A DNA stretch of 64,000 nt from Apostichopus japonicus. Lineage: Eukaryota > Echinodermata > Holothuroidea > Aspidochirotida > Stichopodidae. The notes beneath the pieces are model-generated. The model searched no databases. It was not told the DNA's origin and was given only the letters and a program-made list of their open reading frames with translations. Position numbers and translations under genes: made by a program. Shown here one piece after another: positions 1-12,969 of the stretch. The number at the start of each line of letters is the position of its first letter. Position 1 is the stretch's first letter. Location of the stretch: the NCBI RefSeq assembly GCF_037975245.1, contig NC_092572.1, positions 25,753,489-25,817,488 on the forward strand, read 5' to 3'.

Positions 1-540
1 ACGGATGATCATGAAAAAGAGTTTGGATTGCTTTAATTTTCAATCTCATAGGATATCAACTTGACTCAAAGTGAGTGAAGTTTGTAAAATGCAAGTTGAT
101 GTTACGCGGGTATTTTATCATTATCGTTATCAGTATCAATATAAAATGAAACAAAACAAAACTGATAACAAACTGCTGATCCACTGAAGAGCATGTGTAA
201 GAGAATGTGTAAAAGTAAGTTGGCCTGACGTTTCGATCCTAGAAGGATCTTCTTCATAGGCTGGATGACAAGTAACAGTAAAAGAGGGGAACAAATACAC
301 GCACATAATACAGACAGGTTAATGAGCAGGGTGAACACAAAGAAGAAAGATGTAAGAGGATTAGTAGAGAAGGGATGGAGATAAGAAAGAGACCAACATG
401 GGGAAGAGGAGAGGTAGGTGATAAGCTGTAGAGGGACAAAGAGAGATTTATGCTCATAAAAGGAATGTAACATTTCTTCAGTGCATTCTGGAATATTAAA
501 TAAAATATACTGAATACAAAATATTCATCTCTTATGAAAG
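1..540. other. Left-edge non-coding stretch / intron of Death-domain gene
   Basis: No convincing coding exon. About 216-262 carries a GATCCTAGAAGGATC palindrome inside a phrase of the type (GAAGAAGATCC...GATCGAAACGTC on the minus strand) that I associate with invertebrate repeats. The minus-strand open frames here are pyrimidine-rich low complexity and look like chance. The part next to 541 is presumably intron of the Death-domain gene, whose earlier exons would lie left of the window. Confidence 0.4.
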
Positions 541-678
541 ATAATTGCGACGAATAACCTCCAAGTATTGCAAGAGAAACCGTTCTCGTTTCGGAAAGAG
601 GGACGACTGCCATTGACCATACTTTTGGAAGATGTAATTCCAATGTCCTGGAAATGTAATGAAAGAGACAAACATCAG
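541..678 (+). CDS. Death-domain gene, exon (UPA-like part 1)
   Basis: The frame is closed upstream by a TGA at 535-537 and open to the donor CAG|gtaatg at 678/679. The best acceptor in reach is the AG at 539-540, which is weak, so the 5' end may shift by a few codons. The product contains LQEKPFSFRKEG and LLEDVIPMSWKC, a beta-strand-rich pattern. The next exon continues in phase 0 with a strong acceptor. Confidence 0.6.
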
Positions 679-3600
679 GTAATGACGAGTTCAAGTTTTA
701 TTGCTATATCGGTTCTATGTTCTCTAAGTTCTTCAATCCGTTGGAATTTAAACGTTGTATCATTGTGACCAAGCCTTGTGGTAATGGAGACATAACTGGA
801 AACCGCTTAAATTGGTTAAGTTTACACCGTCCTCAGTTTAATCTCTTCTTGTAGAAAATGCTACTGATTATGAGCAAACTGATTGTATTGTCATATACCC
901 GCAAAATGCCATATTTCCAGCAGAGTAAATATAACACAGTTTTGACATTATCGGTTTTTAGGTTTCATGCATTCATGCAGCCTTATTATGTATCTGCAAA
1001 TTTTCACATCTTTTTTTTTCAGAAAATTCCGTTCACGACAGTAGAGCTATCCGTAGAATTCTCGTGTCCCTTTGTCTTTAAGAAGATTGCAGATGACGAA
1101 TGTGTCTGTTACTTTAAAGCTGCACAAACAGAAGAAATGAAATTAGTTGTTCCGATCAAGGTTTGTACAGAATTGATCATGATGTGACTTTTAAAGTGCA
1201 GCAATACACATAAACAAACCTTATCGCTTATGTCAGAATACTGTTATCAAAATCCGTTGATACATTTTTATGTTGTCACATTTGAAATATACCCAAGATT
1301 TTCTTAAACATCCTTCCAGTAAGAATTGATGGCATGGAAACCATCTCCCTTAAACCTAGCAGTGCTGTTTCATCCCACCCTTTCCATGGACCAAACGGAA
1401 ATCAAATACAAATACATGTGTAACTATTTTCAATGACACAAAATCTGGGAGATAGGTTGCTGCCTGACTAATATGTCTGCAGAATTTTGTTGACAATGAC
1501 GATGGCGAGGACAACGACCATGAATATGACCAAAAAAAATGATGAACATGGCTATGAATGTTACGTAACAGATCACTATCTGCATAGTAGGCTAAGATAT
1601 CTTCTTTAGACTTAACTAGCATCGTTTTGCCTTTTTTTTTAGAGTTCTGAGAAGCCATTAGCAGGAGGAACTTACCTGACAAAGCACAATACAGTTGATA
1701 AGAGGTCATCGTCGGCAGAAGCCTTAACTGTAGACAGTACAGTGAACGATGCATTCCTGAGGGTAGTGTTAAACTATTTCCATTATATGCGATTTAAGTA
1801 ATTCGCTTAAAAGATTTCGGCATAATTCAATAAATGTCATTTAACGATACCTCAGATGATATTAAAACTTAACAACATGGGTTCCAACGTAATAGTCAGT
1901 ACTTGTGAATGCCAGAACACAAACACCGGATATTATCACTTCGTTACCTAAATTAACGATGAGTTTTACGACTAATTTAAAGTGCTAACACCGGTCCTAT
2001 GGGCGAGTGGCATTTAGCAATAGGGGGGTTCAGGATTCGATTCCGGGTAGGGTCATAGTAAGATGGGTCTTTCATCCAAGAGCAAACTACGGTTTTCCAA
2101 TCTGAAATGATTTTCTAAATTGAAATGATTCCAAATTTGATTTAAAATGTTGAATTGGAAGCCACCCGACGTGTAACTTGTATTCCAGAAGCCCTCCGCG
2201 TTTCTCCTACATTTGTGGTCGCTTTAGCGTCGTAAAAATAACTGCTGGTTATAATTATTATGATAAAGTATAAGTACATTCACGAGTAAAAGTTTTTATG
2301 AAGTTTACTCGACAACAGTTTTGAGCTAGCTGTATAAGGATTTACATATATAACTCTCTAAAGTTGTAAAAATTGTCTCCTTAACGTTTTTGTTTCAGTT
2401 GTCGGACACGTAAATTTGGGGAATATGCACTGTACATATACTGTACGTACAATGTTATGAATGTACATACGTACTTTACATACATACATAGATACTGAAA
2501 AAGTGTATTGTACTGTACACACGGTTCCAATACACTCACTAAGATTGTATACTCCATCCGTCCATATACTGGTTTGTTGTTTGTTTAAGGCATTTATTCA
2601 CATATTGTCAAGTATGAATCAAATAACATAGAAAATTCTACGAGAGTCAGAGAGTTTTTCGAGCAGTGATGAAGTTTCATATAGACCTATATTGTACATG
2701 AAGGACATACAGGAAGCAAATGCAACTATGCATGACATTTAATTTAACTGAACAGTTCTTTTTAACACATCACCTAACACTTACTGTAACACTCACTTGG
2801 AATACTCTTTGTTGTTTGGTCAGTTATCATACTGTCAAATTGTTTCTCTGCAAAGTCCTCATCACTTTTTGTCCACTTGTTATTTGTTCACACTCCCCCC
2901 AAGAAAGGAAAAAAGACAACATAAAAAACTTATCCAGTCTGTTTTATTAGTACTAAGCGCAATTGGTAGGAAACATTGATTAACTGAGAGAATGAAGAGA
3001 ATAAACTCTGGAAGCAGTTTGGCCAAGTGGACCTTGTGAAGAACCAGGAAGAGCTAAGGTTGAAAGTGAATGAATATTTTTGTTAATAACAATCTATTGA
3101 TAAATACACTAACTGGATAGGAGAGACAAAGTAGTGGAATGTTTTAAGCCACAGAGATGCCATCTTGCTTTTCCCAAAGGTTTATAATTTTATTATATTT
3201 GAAGAGTTGGGGTCGTTGGTGAAATCGCTGCAAGGTCAAAGCATGGAGGTACTATATACGGAGTTGGCAAAGGGGAAGTAGCAGGGCGGTGGAAAGAGTA
3301 GCAGGGCAGGCGAAATGAAGGTCGAGCGGTCGGGCCTGTAAAACAGCGAAGCTAGGGCACTGGATGGAATCCGCCATATGTAATGTGTAGAGCATTCACA
3401 AAGTACAGACAGTGATACGATCGCATCTTTACAACTACACTATTAAAAGTATAGGTCATATAATAATAAGCGCAATCGGTGTTCGATCGGGAGAAAATTT
3501 TTTGTCTCTAGTAATATTACTTTCACTCGTTTAACTTGACTGCCGACATTCACATCATACCCAGACATCATGTAATGGTTCATATAAATACATTTTTAAG

Positions 3601-6600
3601 TGCAGTATTTTTTTATGCTGGCATGTTGTCTCGACCCTCGTTTCACTTGATTTCCGACATTTACAACGTATCTCTTCACATGGTTGAAGCGGCTCAATGA
3701 AATCAATTTAAAAGTGCAGTATTTTTGTAATGGTACTTTGTCTAGACACTCGTTTTGCTCGATTTCCGACATTCATAGCGTATATACATAGCCTATATCA
3801 TTTCAAAGTTGCTTACCGTGCAGCCTTTTATTCGTATGAGGTGTAACGCACATTTTATCTGATAAGCTGGTCGGTGTGAGATACGGTAGCTTATAAAACA
3901 AGATTTCCACAACTTGGCGTCTGGTGACTCCAAATTACCTTTGACCTCAATAAAATATTGCACTGAACGTATCACAACTACATACTAAATATGAGATTCG
4001 TCCAACCTTCCCTTCTTGAGTTATCGTATTTTCAAGGTTTTCACAAGTTGACCTCTAGTGACCCCAAATGGACTTGGACCTCCAAGACCCATATTGTTTC
4101 TGGTGGAGGTGTGTATAGCCACGCACAGTAGACTGACCTGTGTTTATCATGCCATAGTGTTATTGTATCAAAATGGTGGTTCGGGCCATTTCTATTGTAA
4201 CAGCTAGTTCTGGTTATACTAACAACCAGAAGTCTAGTGCACTGAGGTCATCGAAACCTCAGTGCATTTTGCATTCCGGTTTAAATACGCGGTTCAGCAC
4301 GGTTCAGTTCAAACAACGACATATGTTTAGACAACGGAAGTTAAGGCATCAACGTGAGTTTTAGCAACAAAGTGGTTAAACAGCAGCAACAACTTTAGTT
4401 TAGACAATCACAAACGACGAAATAAGTTTTTCCTTTTCGCGTTCCATATACTACTACTTCTACTGTTACCACTACTAATAGTACCACTACTACTACATAG
4501 GGCTCAAAACCATGTATATTATTCACTAGCCTGTTGTGCGTCTGACAAACTTAATCCACTTGCCCGAAGGATATCTGTAATAACCCCTATTCTTCAAAAT
4601 AACATTAGCACTAAGCACACACGTAACCTGCAATGAATGTTTGGCCATTGAAACCTCAGTACAGTGACATACACAGTAGGCACCTGATTTGCAAGCTATC
4701 AACTCCTCAACGTTTTTATTTGGAAGGAACTTGCAAGAACTGTAATATTAAAAATCATAATATTTAATTACTTTTTTGAATAACGTCACAACAATATAAC
4801 TGCAATATATTGACATGTGCATTACGGTGAAAATGCTGAGAGCTGCACGGCCGATGCCTACGTACGTCCGTCTGTCCTAACACAAATCTTAATGCTGTTC
4901 ATAAGGTGTACATTATTAAGTGGTATGTTATCAAGGCTGACATCAATACACATACTGTACAATACTGTAAAATTGGCTGATTTATCACACTTTTGAATCC
5001 CGCAAATTGTCGCCACCGCGGCATTTTTGGCATTTTCTTGAGTTTTGAAGTCTCATTCCTCAGCAAATTAAACATCTTACTACCTATCTATTACACATGC
5101 CTATTGAGTCTATCCCATAGAAATGGAATATAAACATGTTTCACTATAATACTGTGCAGATTTCAATGTCATATAAATAAATACTATTGGCAATGTACTG
5201 TCTGCTTCTGGTTTGATTCCCGTTTTAATTAAAAGACTTTACTATAAAACGAACGTCAATCAATATTCAATCCATACATGTACAGGGGTCAAGATTAATT
5301 CAAATGTGCAGAACATTTGTGAAATACTTTTTAAGTACAGTTGTGTATAAACCACACAAAGGACAACCCAACATTGAAAATATATTTTCTCCATGTTCAC
5401 TTAAAGAGACAGGCTGAGAATGATTTTATAAATGGGTACAGTGATCAATACCAGTAGGTGAAAATTATTAACTTTAACTAATATTCAAATTGTTATGCAT
5501 TAACAAAAGCACCAGATACACAGGTCAGTTGGTTTAAACTTACAACTGCTCTTAACCCACTCATAAATTGAGGAAGGCGGAATACACAAAGTACCAGCAA
5601 AACAAAAGCTCCAGATCCATCTTTCAAAAGAAACTGTTAGACTTGCATACAAATAAACACACAAGCGCTATTGTAGTGTATATGGTCTCAGGCTGTCTCT
5701 ATGATGGATGCAATTTTACGGTGAGTTTTACCCTTTAGAGGATACTTAATAACTACTATGAATAAATGTATGTGTTAATACTTTTCTGTAATATTGTGAA
5801 AATGGCTGGACTACTAACACGTTTGGTTGGGAACCATTTGGATAAGAACAATGAGTGCCACAAGACTATGTTTACACCTAGCACTAATACACACTGTACA
5901 TGTACACCCAGTACATGTATGTATTGTACACATTGTACATGTATGTATGTACTGGTTGGCATTCAATTTAAAGTAAAGTCATTTAATTAAATGAATAAAA
6001 CCAGGAGCAGACAAGTACATTGCAAATAGTATTTGTTCATATACATTGAAATCTGTAAAGTATTGAATTGAATGACCTCGAAGTACAATACCTAGACTCA
6101 ACACATGTGCAACATCCAAACAGGCAAAACTTTTTTTGTAAAAATACCAACTTTGAGGATTTCTCATTTCAAAGTAAGGCAAAAAACCCTCCTGAATTAT
6201 TTTGTACAAACAGAGTGGCAGTATATCTCTTCCTAAAAAATTATCAGATTTTTTTCAACATGACGCGTTTTGTATTAATTGGTTGTCAAAGACGACCTTT
6301 TTTGTACAGCAGAGCAACTTTACAACCTTACATTGACAAATTAATGTTTAAAACCCTGAAAGTTGTTACGGTGTAAGAACTTTTCACTTATAAATAAAGT
6401 ATAAACCCTTACAGCTCTTACATGGTTACTTTGGTAAAAATTGGCATCAAAACCCCTACTTCATGCTGAATTGCAGCATGAAATAGCAACTTAAGAGCTG
6501 CACAACTTTGCAAATATATTACAGGAAAGCATTGTAATCAATATTTTGTAATAGACATTATAACCTCTGAAAAGAATCAAGTACACTGAAGCAATGGTTT

Positions 6601-8179
6601 AGGAGTTATTAATCACTAAATATAGCACATTTGTGTTATGAAAAAGACCAAAATCGAATATTTTGACACTTTAAGTTGACCTAGTGCCACAAAACAATGT
6701 TCTTGTAGCCCAAATTTTTATATTCCATATTTATGGGATAGACTCTTTAGGAATCTGTTAAAAAAAGAAGATAGTAGAATGTTCAATTGCTGAGAAATGA
6801 GACCTCAAAAATCAAGTAAATGCCAAAATGCCACGGTGGCGACAAATTGCGGAATATCAAGTGTGATCAACCGCAAGGTACAGGGTTAACAACACTCCAT
6901 TATAGAGATTTTTATGCTAAAAAAATACAATGATACTATTCCAAAATTCCTGTGATTTGATTGGCTAATAGTCTCTATCCATTGTCTGGAAACAATGAAC
7001 ACGCAGTATGTTGTTTAACAACAATTACTTGCAACGTTACTTTCCCCTGTGTAGAGATAACGAAGTTTATGGTATAGGCTATCATATGTGTGCACTCAAA
7101 TATCATAACTTTCTAAGGCCTTTTGTCACATACCGTACATAACTTTTGACAACAATCACTCCTGGTACAAAGATGCACTTTATTTTTTTCTGAGACTTTC
7201 ACGTAATATTGAATCATTGTTTTGATCAGAAAATATTATTAGTTGAGACAATCTATTAATTTTGTGGAAAGTTAACATGGATGCGCACAAACAAACTCTG
7301 AACAAAAGAGAGCGACCGTGGCAATCGGCATATCAGCTGTATTTGAGCTGTCGTTACCATTACGTAGTACGTTTTTTTTAAATTGATTGCTATATTACAA
7401 ACCAAGAGGCTTTGATAACTTGTCTTGATGGCCAAACTTCTTTGCAGAGATCAATTACGTTTTATACGAATAAGTGTGATTGCTTCTCAGGTTTTGTCTG
7501 GCAAATTTTCCAAGGAATGGCTGACCGTGGGTAGAGATCTTGGGCTCAAGGATCCAGAACTTCAGAACATTGAAGCAGATTACAGACATGATGGACAAAG
7601 GGAGGTAGCTTACAAGATGTTGTTGTCATGGAAACAACAAAATAGTACAAATGCAACATACAGGGTACTAGGAAAGGCTTTGCGTGCTGCTGGACGAAAG
7701 GACCTTGAGGATGACATTCTTGAACAAAGTATGTTAAGTATTCATGTGATAACATGATTTATTTTGACATACGAGTAGTACCTAACACCAAATCAGGTGT
7801 CTTTAAGAAGTCTGATAACAGTGGCGTAGTTATAAGCTGCTATGTTGGTGATGCATAATAGGAACTGACTTGAAGTTCTGTGTGTAAGACTTACTAGTCC
7901 AAGACATTTTAATTGCTGAACCTCTGAAGTTTAAAGGGACATTTCTCTCTCTCTCTCCACCTCTCTCTATCCCTCTTGTGGTATAGCACTGTAAGTGGTA
8001 TAGCACTGCAAGTTGGCCTGGTTAACAATGTCTTTACCAGCCTTAGCCTTAGCATCCCAATATGACGTTTATGCCTAAAGTTACCCTTTAATTTCGCAAA
8101 AAAAGGGAGTAATATTATAACTGGTTGTGACTGTGAATCTCTTTCTTCGTCCACAGATGAAGGTACCACCATATGGTGA
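541..8179 (+). CDS. Death-domain protein gene, 3' four exons (5' partial)
   Basis: Four exons on the plus strand join with consistent phases: 541-678 (starts and ends phase 0), 1023-1160 (phase 0), 7491-7728 (ends phase 1) and 8157-8179 with the stop TGA at 8177-8179. The third exon is a clear Death domain, a six-helix protein interaction fold of apoptotic and innate immune adaptors in the cytoplasm. The two preceding exons form a beta-rich segment directly N-terminal of it. By position and the xxLEDV...WKC pattern this could be a UPA-like domain, as in the ZU5-UPA-Death proteins (UNC5, ankyrin, PIDD). That assignment is inference; the Death domain is not. The gene starts left of the window, so the protein's class (receptor, NLR-like or PIDD-like) cannot be told. 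The 6.3-kb intron between exons 2 and 3 contains a transposon with long inverted termini. Confidence 0.75.
1023..1160 (+). CDS. Death-domain gene, exon (UPA-like part 2)
   Basis: Preceded by a strong polypyrimidine tract and TTTCAG at 1017-1022 and ended by AAG|gtttgt at 1160/1161. It is 46 codons in phase 0, beginning KIPFTTVELSVEF and ending MKLVVPIK, with conserved-looking Cys/Phe spacing (SCPFVFKK, CYFKAAQTEE). I read it as the second half of the domain N-terminal to the Death domain. Confidence 0.65.
1991..2262 (+). mobile_element. tRNA-derived SINE, family 1, copy 1
   Basis: The head resembles a tRNA, with an A-box-like GGGCGAGTGGCATTTAG and a B-box GGATTCGATTCC. It is followed by a body shared with copies at 22250, 56049 and 57598: the phrases ATCCAAGAGCAAACTACGGTTTTCC, AAATGTTGAATTGGAAGCCACCCGACGTG and ATTTGTGGTC...GCGTCGTAAA. 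The 3' end is an ATT-rich simple repeat. Confidence 0.8.
3525..3860. repeat. Three tandem units of about 112 bp
   Basis: Units begin near 3525, 3636 and 3748 with (A/C)CTCGTTT followed by CCGACATT. Units 1 and 2 also share AAGTGCAGTATTTTT near their ends. Copies differ at many positions, so the array is old. The third unit is incomplete. Confidence 0.7.
4968..6896. mobile_element. DNA transposon-like element with ~165-bp inverted ends
   Basis: The sequence 4968-5140 recurs as an imperfect reverse complement at about 6720-6896. Shared phrases include TTGTCGCCACCG, GGCATTTT, GTCTCATT(C/T)CTCAGCAA, GAGTCTATCCCATA and ATGGAATATAAA. The interior (about 1.6 kb) has small open frames (for example 6068-6376) with no domain I recognise. 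It is probably non-autonomous or decayed. Exact ends and target duplication were not settled. Confidence 0.75.
7491..7728 (+). CDS. Death domain exon
   Basis: Begins after GCTTCTCAG at 7482-7490 in phase 0 and ends GAACAAA|gtatgt at 7728/7729. The 79 codons match the Death domain pattern: VLSGKFSKEWLTVGRDLGL (helices 1-2), LQNIEADYR (helix 3), EVAYKMLLSWKQQ (helix 4, with the invariant Trp), ATYRVLGKALRAAGR (helix 5) and DLEDDILEQ (helix 6). The domain is complete and unbroken. Homotypic binding to another Death domain is the expected role; the partner is unknown. Confidence 0.9.
8157..8179 (+). CDS. Terminal coding exon of the Death-domain gene
   Basis: The acceptor TCGTCCACAG ends at 8156. 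Joining the phase-1 base from 7728 gives NEGTTIW and the stop TGA at 8177-8179. This puts the Death domain almost at the C-terminus, as is usual for the ZU5-UPA-Death class. Confidence 0.7.
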
Positions 8180-8382
8180 CGTCAGAGCAGTTCAAGCTTC
8201 AAGTTTTTGCCTCAGTGCATTACGTGCATGGTAAGAATATTTAAACACAGTGTGTAAAGTTACTTCCGCAACAGCCGAAAGAAAGAACAGATTACTTATA
8301 ATAAGTGAATGTAGGGATTTAAACAACTCCCATTCCCTTTATTTTACATGTTCATCTAATCCTACTAACGTCTATATAATAT

Positions 8383-8388
8383 AATAAA
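8383..8388 (+). promoter_or_regulatory. Candidate poly(A) signal AATAAA
   Basis: Canonical AATAAA about 205 bases after the stop codon of the Death-domain gene, a plausible 3' UTR length. No other evidence of cleavage. Confidence 0.5.
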
Positions 8389-9014
8389 GCGGATATATCC
8401 GATGGCCAGTTAGACACATCTCAATAAGTCTTAACTTCCAGGTAGAAATATTCACTTGCTTAGAGAGGCAAATTACATTGTCTAGCTGGGTCGATCACCA
8501 GAGGTGTGTTCAAAAACATACAGCTACTTGCAAACAATTTACCAACATATCTCTAAATAATGCAAAAACGTCAAAAAACGTTTTTCTAAACATTAAAATG
8601 TATTTCCTTGATATGTAATGACGATTACACCATCTGTTTGTCTGGCTGATCGTTAAATTAAACATTTACCAAAATGTGGTTGATAGAGATAAAACAAGTC
8701 TAAGTATCACTCTCGTGACAACCACTCCGTCCATTGTGACAACGACGCGTCTCACCGCTATTACAAACATCCTTCCCTTCTTTAATTGTCGTTGAATTCC
8801 TGGATCACCATTGATTCATTTGTTGAATCACTGATGGAGTTGTATGTCACCGAATCATCTAAGTTTTCCGTAAGATTGAGATCGAGTCTCACGCTAAAAC
8901 ACCTAAACAATATTTGTGTTGGTTGAATACATAATCGATCGGATGAATAGTCCAATGAAATTCCCTGAGTGCTGGTTACGTAAATCCTTGCCATAGAATA
9001 CTCACTTCACCGGC

Positions 9015-9089
9015 TTAGGCTCTATACCTGTTCTATATTACGAGCACTTTCAATCAGTACTCGTAATATTGAACATGTATAGAGCCTAA
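9015..9089. repeat. Short hairpin (MITE-like)
   Basis: TTAGGCTCTATAC...ATTACGAG is followed, after a loop of about 10 bases, by its near-perfect reverse complement CTCGTAATATTGAACATGTATAGAGCCTAA. Arms are about 32 bases. TTA/TAA at the outer edges would suit a small inverted-repeat element. Confidence 0.7.
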
Positions 9090-11520
9090 AATAGTGGTTG
9101 TAGATGATAATTGGCAACCAAGACAATATCTTCAAGTCATTCTGAAGACATTCGAAAATAATTTAAAATTCATTACGACTACTGGAAAGCAACGTTACCG
9201 GACAAATCCGTGCAGATTTGTTGGAAATTAGTGCAGTAGTCGACGAAGCTTGTTCTCTTTAGAATTTCACATCGCAATGATGCTGAGTCCCGACTTAATG
9301 AGTAGTAGCATAAACTTTGAAACAACTTTCTTCCAATATAACCTTAAGTTTAATGAAACTGGGATTGTCATTTGAACAATTATATAGTTACTTGCTTCTA
9401 GTTATATTCCATTGCATTGGGATAAGGAAATGGCCAGGAGTATGTAGAGTCGCTTAATAGAAATAAGCGAGGACGCTATTTACAGACGGCGTCATACGGG
9501 GTCCATGATATTGGCGAAAAGGGGCGTCAGGATGTCATAGAACAGATTCAGATATTTGTTAATGAGAAGTATCTAGCCTTCGGGGGTCACTGTACTGTTA
9601 GCATAGAGATAGCAGTGTGTTATGTGACCATCTATATAGATGTAATATAAGGTTATGATATCAATGAGCATGCGACCTCTCATTAATACACTTGTGTGGA
9701 ATGATTCAGCTGGTTTTCCTGCATGTTTGGTACATGTTTACTGAAGTGTTGCCGTGAGTTGTATTGTTAAGGGACCGGTTTAAACAGAGGGACTAAATTT
9801 TGACTGTCTTCACGCTGTATAAGTGGTAACCTATTACACATTCTCTAACAATATAAATATAAACATGCGTAAATTCGAATGCAGTAATCCCAGATAAAAG
9901 ATTACATCGGCACAGAGATAGATAAATACCTTGCAAATGCTTAGCATGAAATATTTACAGAAATGCCGTACAATGAAATGAATCCTTTATATATTAAATC
10001 CTTCATCGATAAAATAGAAAGCTCATAATGTACAGCTAGTAAACTGTTAATGTTGACCGTGGCATATGCGTTCATGATTTGGTACAGGATTGTTATCAAA
10101 AAAGGTGCATATAAAATAACACAGAGCGAAATAAATAATGACTGACGAATAATGATTTATAAGAATGAACAAGTCAGAGCAGACTGTGAGAAAAATGGAA
10201 AATATTTGCAATGAATCTACAAAGTTGCGCTTTGAAAACCTGAAGGATTCGAACCTTCCCTATATCTATTATGGCAAGCCAAGAGGTATTGTGTTTAATA
10301 GTTAGTGGTTCAATGTGGAGAAAATGGTTAGCATCAACCAGAACAATACGAAGAAAATAATCAAAAAAGCAGTACATGAGGACAGAAACGATAACTATAG
10401 ACAAACAATGAAGACGAGTACTAGAAAATAAGAATGTTGAGAATGGAAAGCATGACATTAATATATACGTAAGTTGAATTTAGAAAACATAACGTGTTGA
10501 GATGTTGTGGCAATCTAAACCGCATTGAGACAATGTTGTAAGTTCATGCGAACACTTCCTTGATTTTCATATATTTGTGCCTTGTCAGTAGTCACGGTAA
10601 AGTCGAGTTATTCTACCATACCCTAACCTCTATTTTATGTTCTGAAGTCCACATATAAACCTTTATTAGTCCTCTGACGTACGGGCAACGTCAGCAAGTA
10701 AATACAATGTTAACTGGCTCTTCTCTCTTTCAATTGAATGTCATATTAAGTTGTGCGGGACCTCATCATTGTTAAGCCGAAAAGAATTCCTCCAGCCAAA
10801 AAAAAAAAACACAATGAAGTTGATTGACAAAGCAGGAAGCAGATTTTAAAATGTAAAATTAAAATAAAATGTACTGATATAGCTGTATGATGACGTGAAA
10901 GAGGTCGGTATAGCCGTGGTATAGTAGAAATTTAAAATTCAGCTTTAGTGAGTCAGTTGAGGGTGGGCCGATGTTGCAGAAGAAATATATCATATTTATG
11001 AATGGTATATATTTTTCATACACAATGTAAGAGACCGAGAATTGTAATCTGTTGATATCTTATCATTGTATTGCTGATGGGTAATTCGTTTTTCTCGCCG
11101 AAAAGTTCAAATGACGCTATATGAAGATTTATCCATGTAATATAGGGGTTCTGCGCATGTTGAAGAAAGATCGCTTAGATTGGCTCAGATTTTGGTGTGC
11201 TTAGAACAAAGACAATTTCTAATTTGGAACCTAAGATAGGACAAGGGGGCAATTTTACAATCAGAAGGTAGTATTTGCATGACATAATGAATATTATTGA
11301 ACACTAAGATATTGATTTGGTTCATGGGCAGATGTAGAATTGAGCCAATAATGTTTGAGCATTGCGATGATGTCATGATTGTTTGTTTCAATTGGCTTCA
11401 ATAGCCGTGACATTGTAGTATCCAGTTATATATACAAAAACAAATAAAAATGAGTTTAACCCCTGGTCGACCTCGCGAGAGGTCCTACGGGGGATTAAAA
11501 AGTCTACGGTCCTACGGGGG

Positions 11521-11523
<3 letters not shown>

Positions 11524-11574
<51 letters not shown>
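11524..11574. repeat. (TA)n microsatellite
   Basis: Uninterrupted TA dinucleotide run of about 50 bases. The spurious Tyr-Ile open frames through it are artefacts. Confidence 0.95.
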
Positions 11575-11578
<4 letters not shown>

Positions 11579-12969
11579 TTAAATAAAACTGTAATAATGT
11601 GACGTTATCTGTAAATAGCACCCTCGCCACTATGATCCCGTATGACGTCATCTGGAAATGCGCTCTCGCTTTTTCCTAAAGAGAGATTATACCTACTGCG
11701 AGTGCCTCGAGCAGGACCCCATTCTTTGACGGATTATCACAATTCTTATATCATGAATAAGCTAACAATGTTTCCATCTTTTCCCCGATGGCGAGATTTA
11801 TAAATAGCAAACTCTTTGAATTTTAATGAAAACAGATGATCAATGGGTTTTATTTGTTTTTTTACTCAATTCCATAAATCTTCGAAATACTTTCGTTTTC
11901 GTTTAGTTGACAGGATTCTTCGCACACATGAAATGAACGTTTTGAAAGAAAAAAAATTCATTCTCATGTTCTTAAGGGGACGAAACTGAATTGACAGTTG
12001 GTAGCAAATTTATATTAGGATTCTAATATCAGCAAATCTTTCATTTCCATAAAACTTAATTTTGGTCAATAAAGTTACTCTTTCTACATAATAGGGTATA
12101 TTATATTGCAAGACTTGGTTAATACTGTATATTAAAAACAGTTTATGTAATCATTTTTGTGAAACATTTCATATCAAATGTTATAACCACAGAAAGATAT
12201 TGACAGGTAACATTTATAATAAACTGTTAACAACAGTGCAAATTATGTTGAACGTTGATAGAGATGCACCCTGATGCTTCCAATAAGTGCGTATGGTTCT
12301 GGACAAAAAGCATTTAAAACGTTTTTTCCATAACCCCCTCCCCCCCCAAAAATAAATAATAATAAAAGAAAATTTGTATTTGTTTAACATTACTTAGCTT
12401 TCCTAAACCTATATTTTCTGATGACACATCTCAATTTGACTCTGAAAAAAAACAACATATATTCCCGATACAAAATGGTTTTCATCTTAAGATGCATAAA
12501 ATTTTTAGCGGGATATTCTACATGTGGACACGTTCATGGTAAAGCATGAGTGAACCTTCATTTAAATACTGTAGATGGAGTAGGAAGTTTGATATTTCAC
12601 TAGAATTTATTCTGCGCGTTTCTCCTCAGAAAATATCCCAAGTTAGTATTAAGTTATCTAATTTCGTCATACCGTGGGTTGAATTGTTCACAATCTTTTT
12701 GTTTTTATACAAGAGTAATAATGTAATTACATAATTCCCCTGCCCCCCCCCCCATCCCACCAAAAATCATTGTAAGCGCATATCAGAATTAGTTTCGGGC
12801 CTAGGCAGCCGTCCGTTACGATATATATAGGAAGGAGGATTTTAAGTACCAAATTGTTGGCGATATTCCCCACATGCCCTTATATAGGACTTCAAATAAA
12901 TATGAGTGATTTCAAATACCTCACTAATATTTGGAAAAAAGATTACTATAAGTTTAAATTAAAGATTAT

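Larger units (their letters stand above)
1161..7490 (+). other. Long intron of the Death-domain gene
   Basis: A 6.3-kb stretch with no recognisable coding exon. It contains a tRNA-headed SINE (1991-2262), three tandem units of about 112 bp (3525-3860), a short (ACT)n-rich tract (about 4445-4500), a transposon with 165-bp inverted ends (4968-6896) and a TGTACATG-rich tract (5880-5950). Open frames here of 60-110 codons lack splice context or recognisable domains. Confidence 0.6.

Noticed and set aside
102-694. Minus-strand open frames of 123 and 146 codons rich in Leu/Ser/Pro
   Set aside because: Low-complexity reading of a purine-rich plus strand; no splice sites, no domain, and it overlaps the Death-domain gene exon antisense.
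8782-8994. 70-codon minus-strand ATG frame of ordinary composition
   Set aside because: No homologue recognised and no clear splice context; kept out as unsupported, though not obviously low-complexity.
11388-11651. Open frame with a long Tyr-Ile run
   Set aside because: Translation of a (TA)n microsatellite; the same applies at 15670-16030, 27871-28077, 61865-62182 and 62956-63159.
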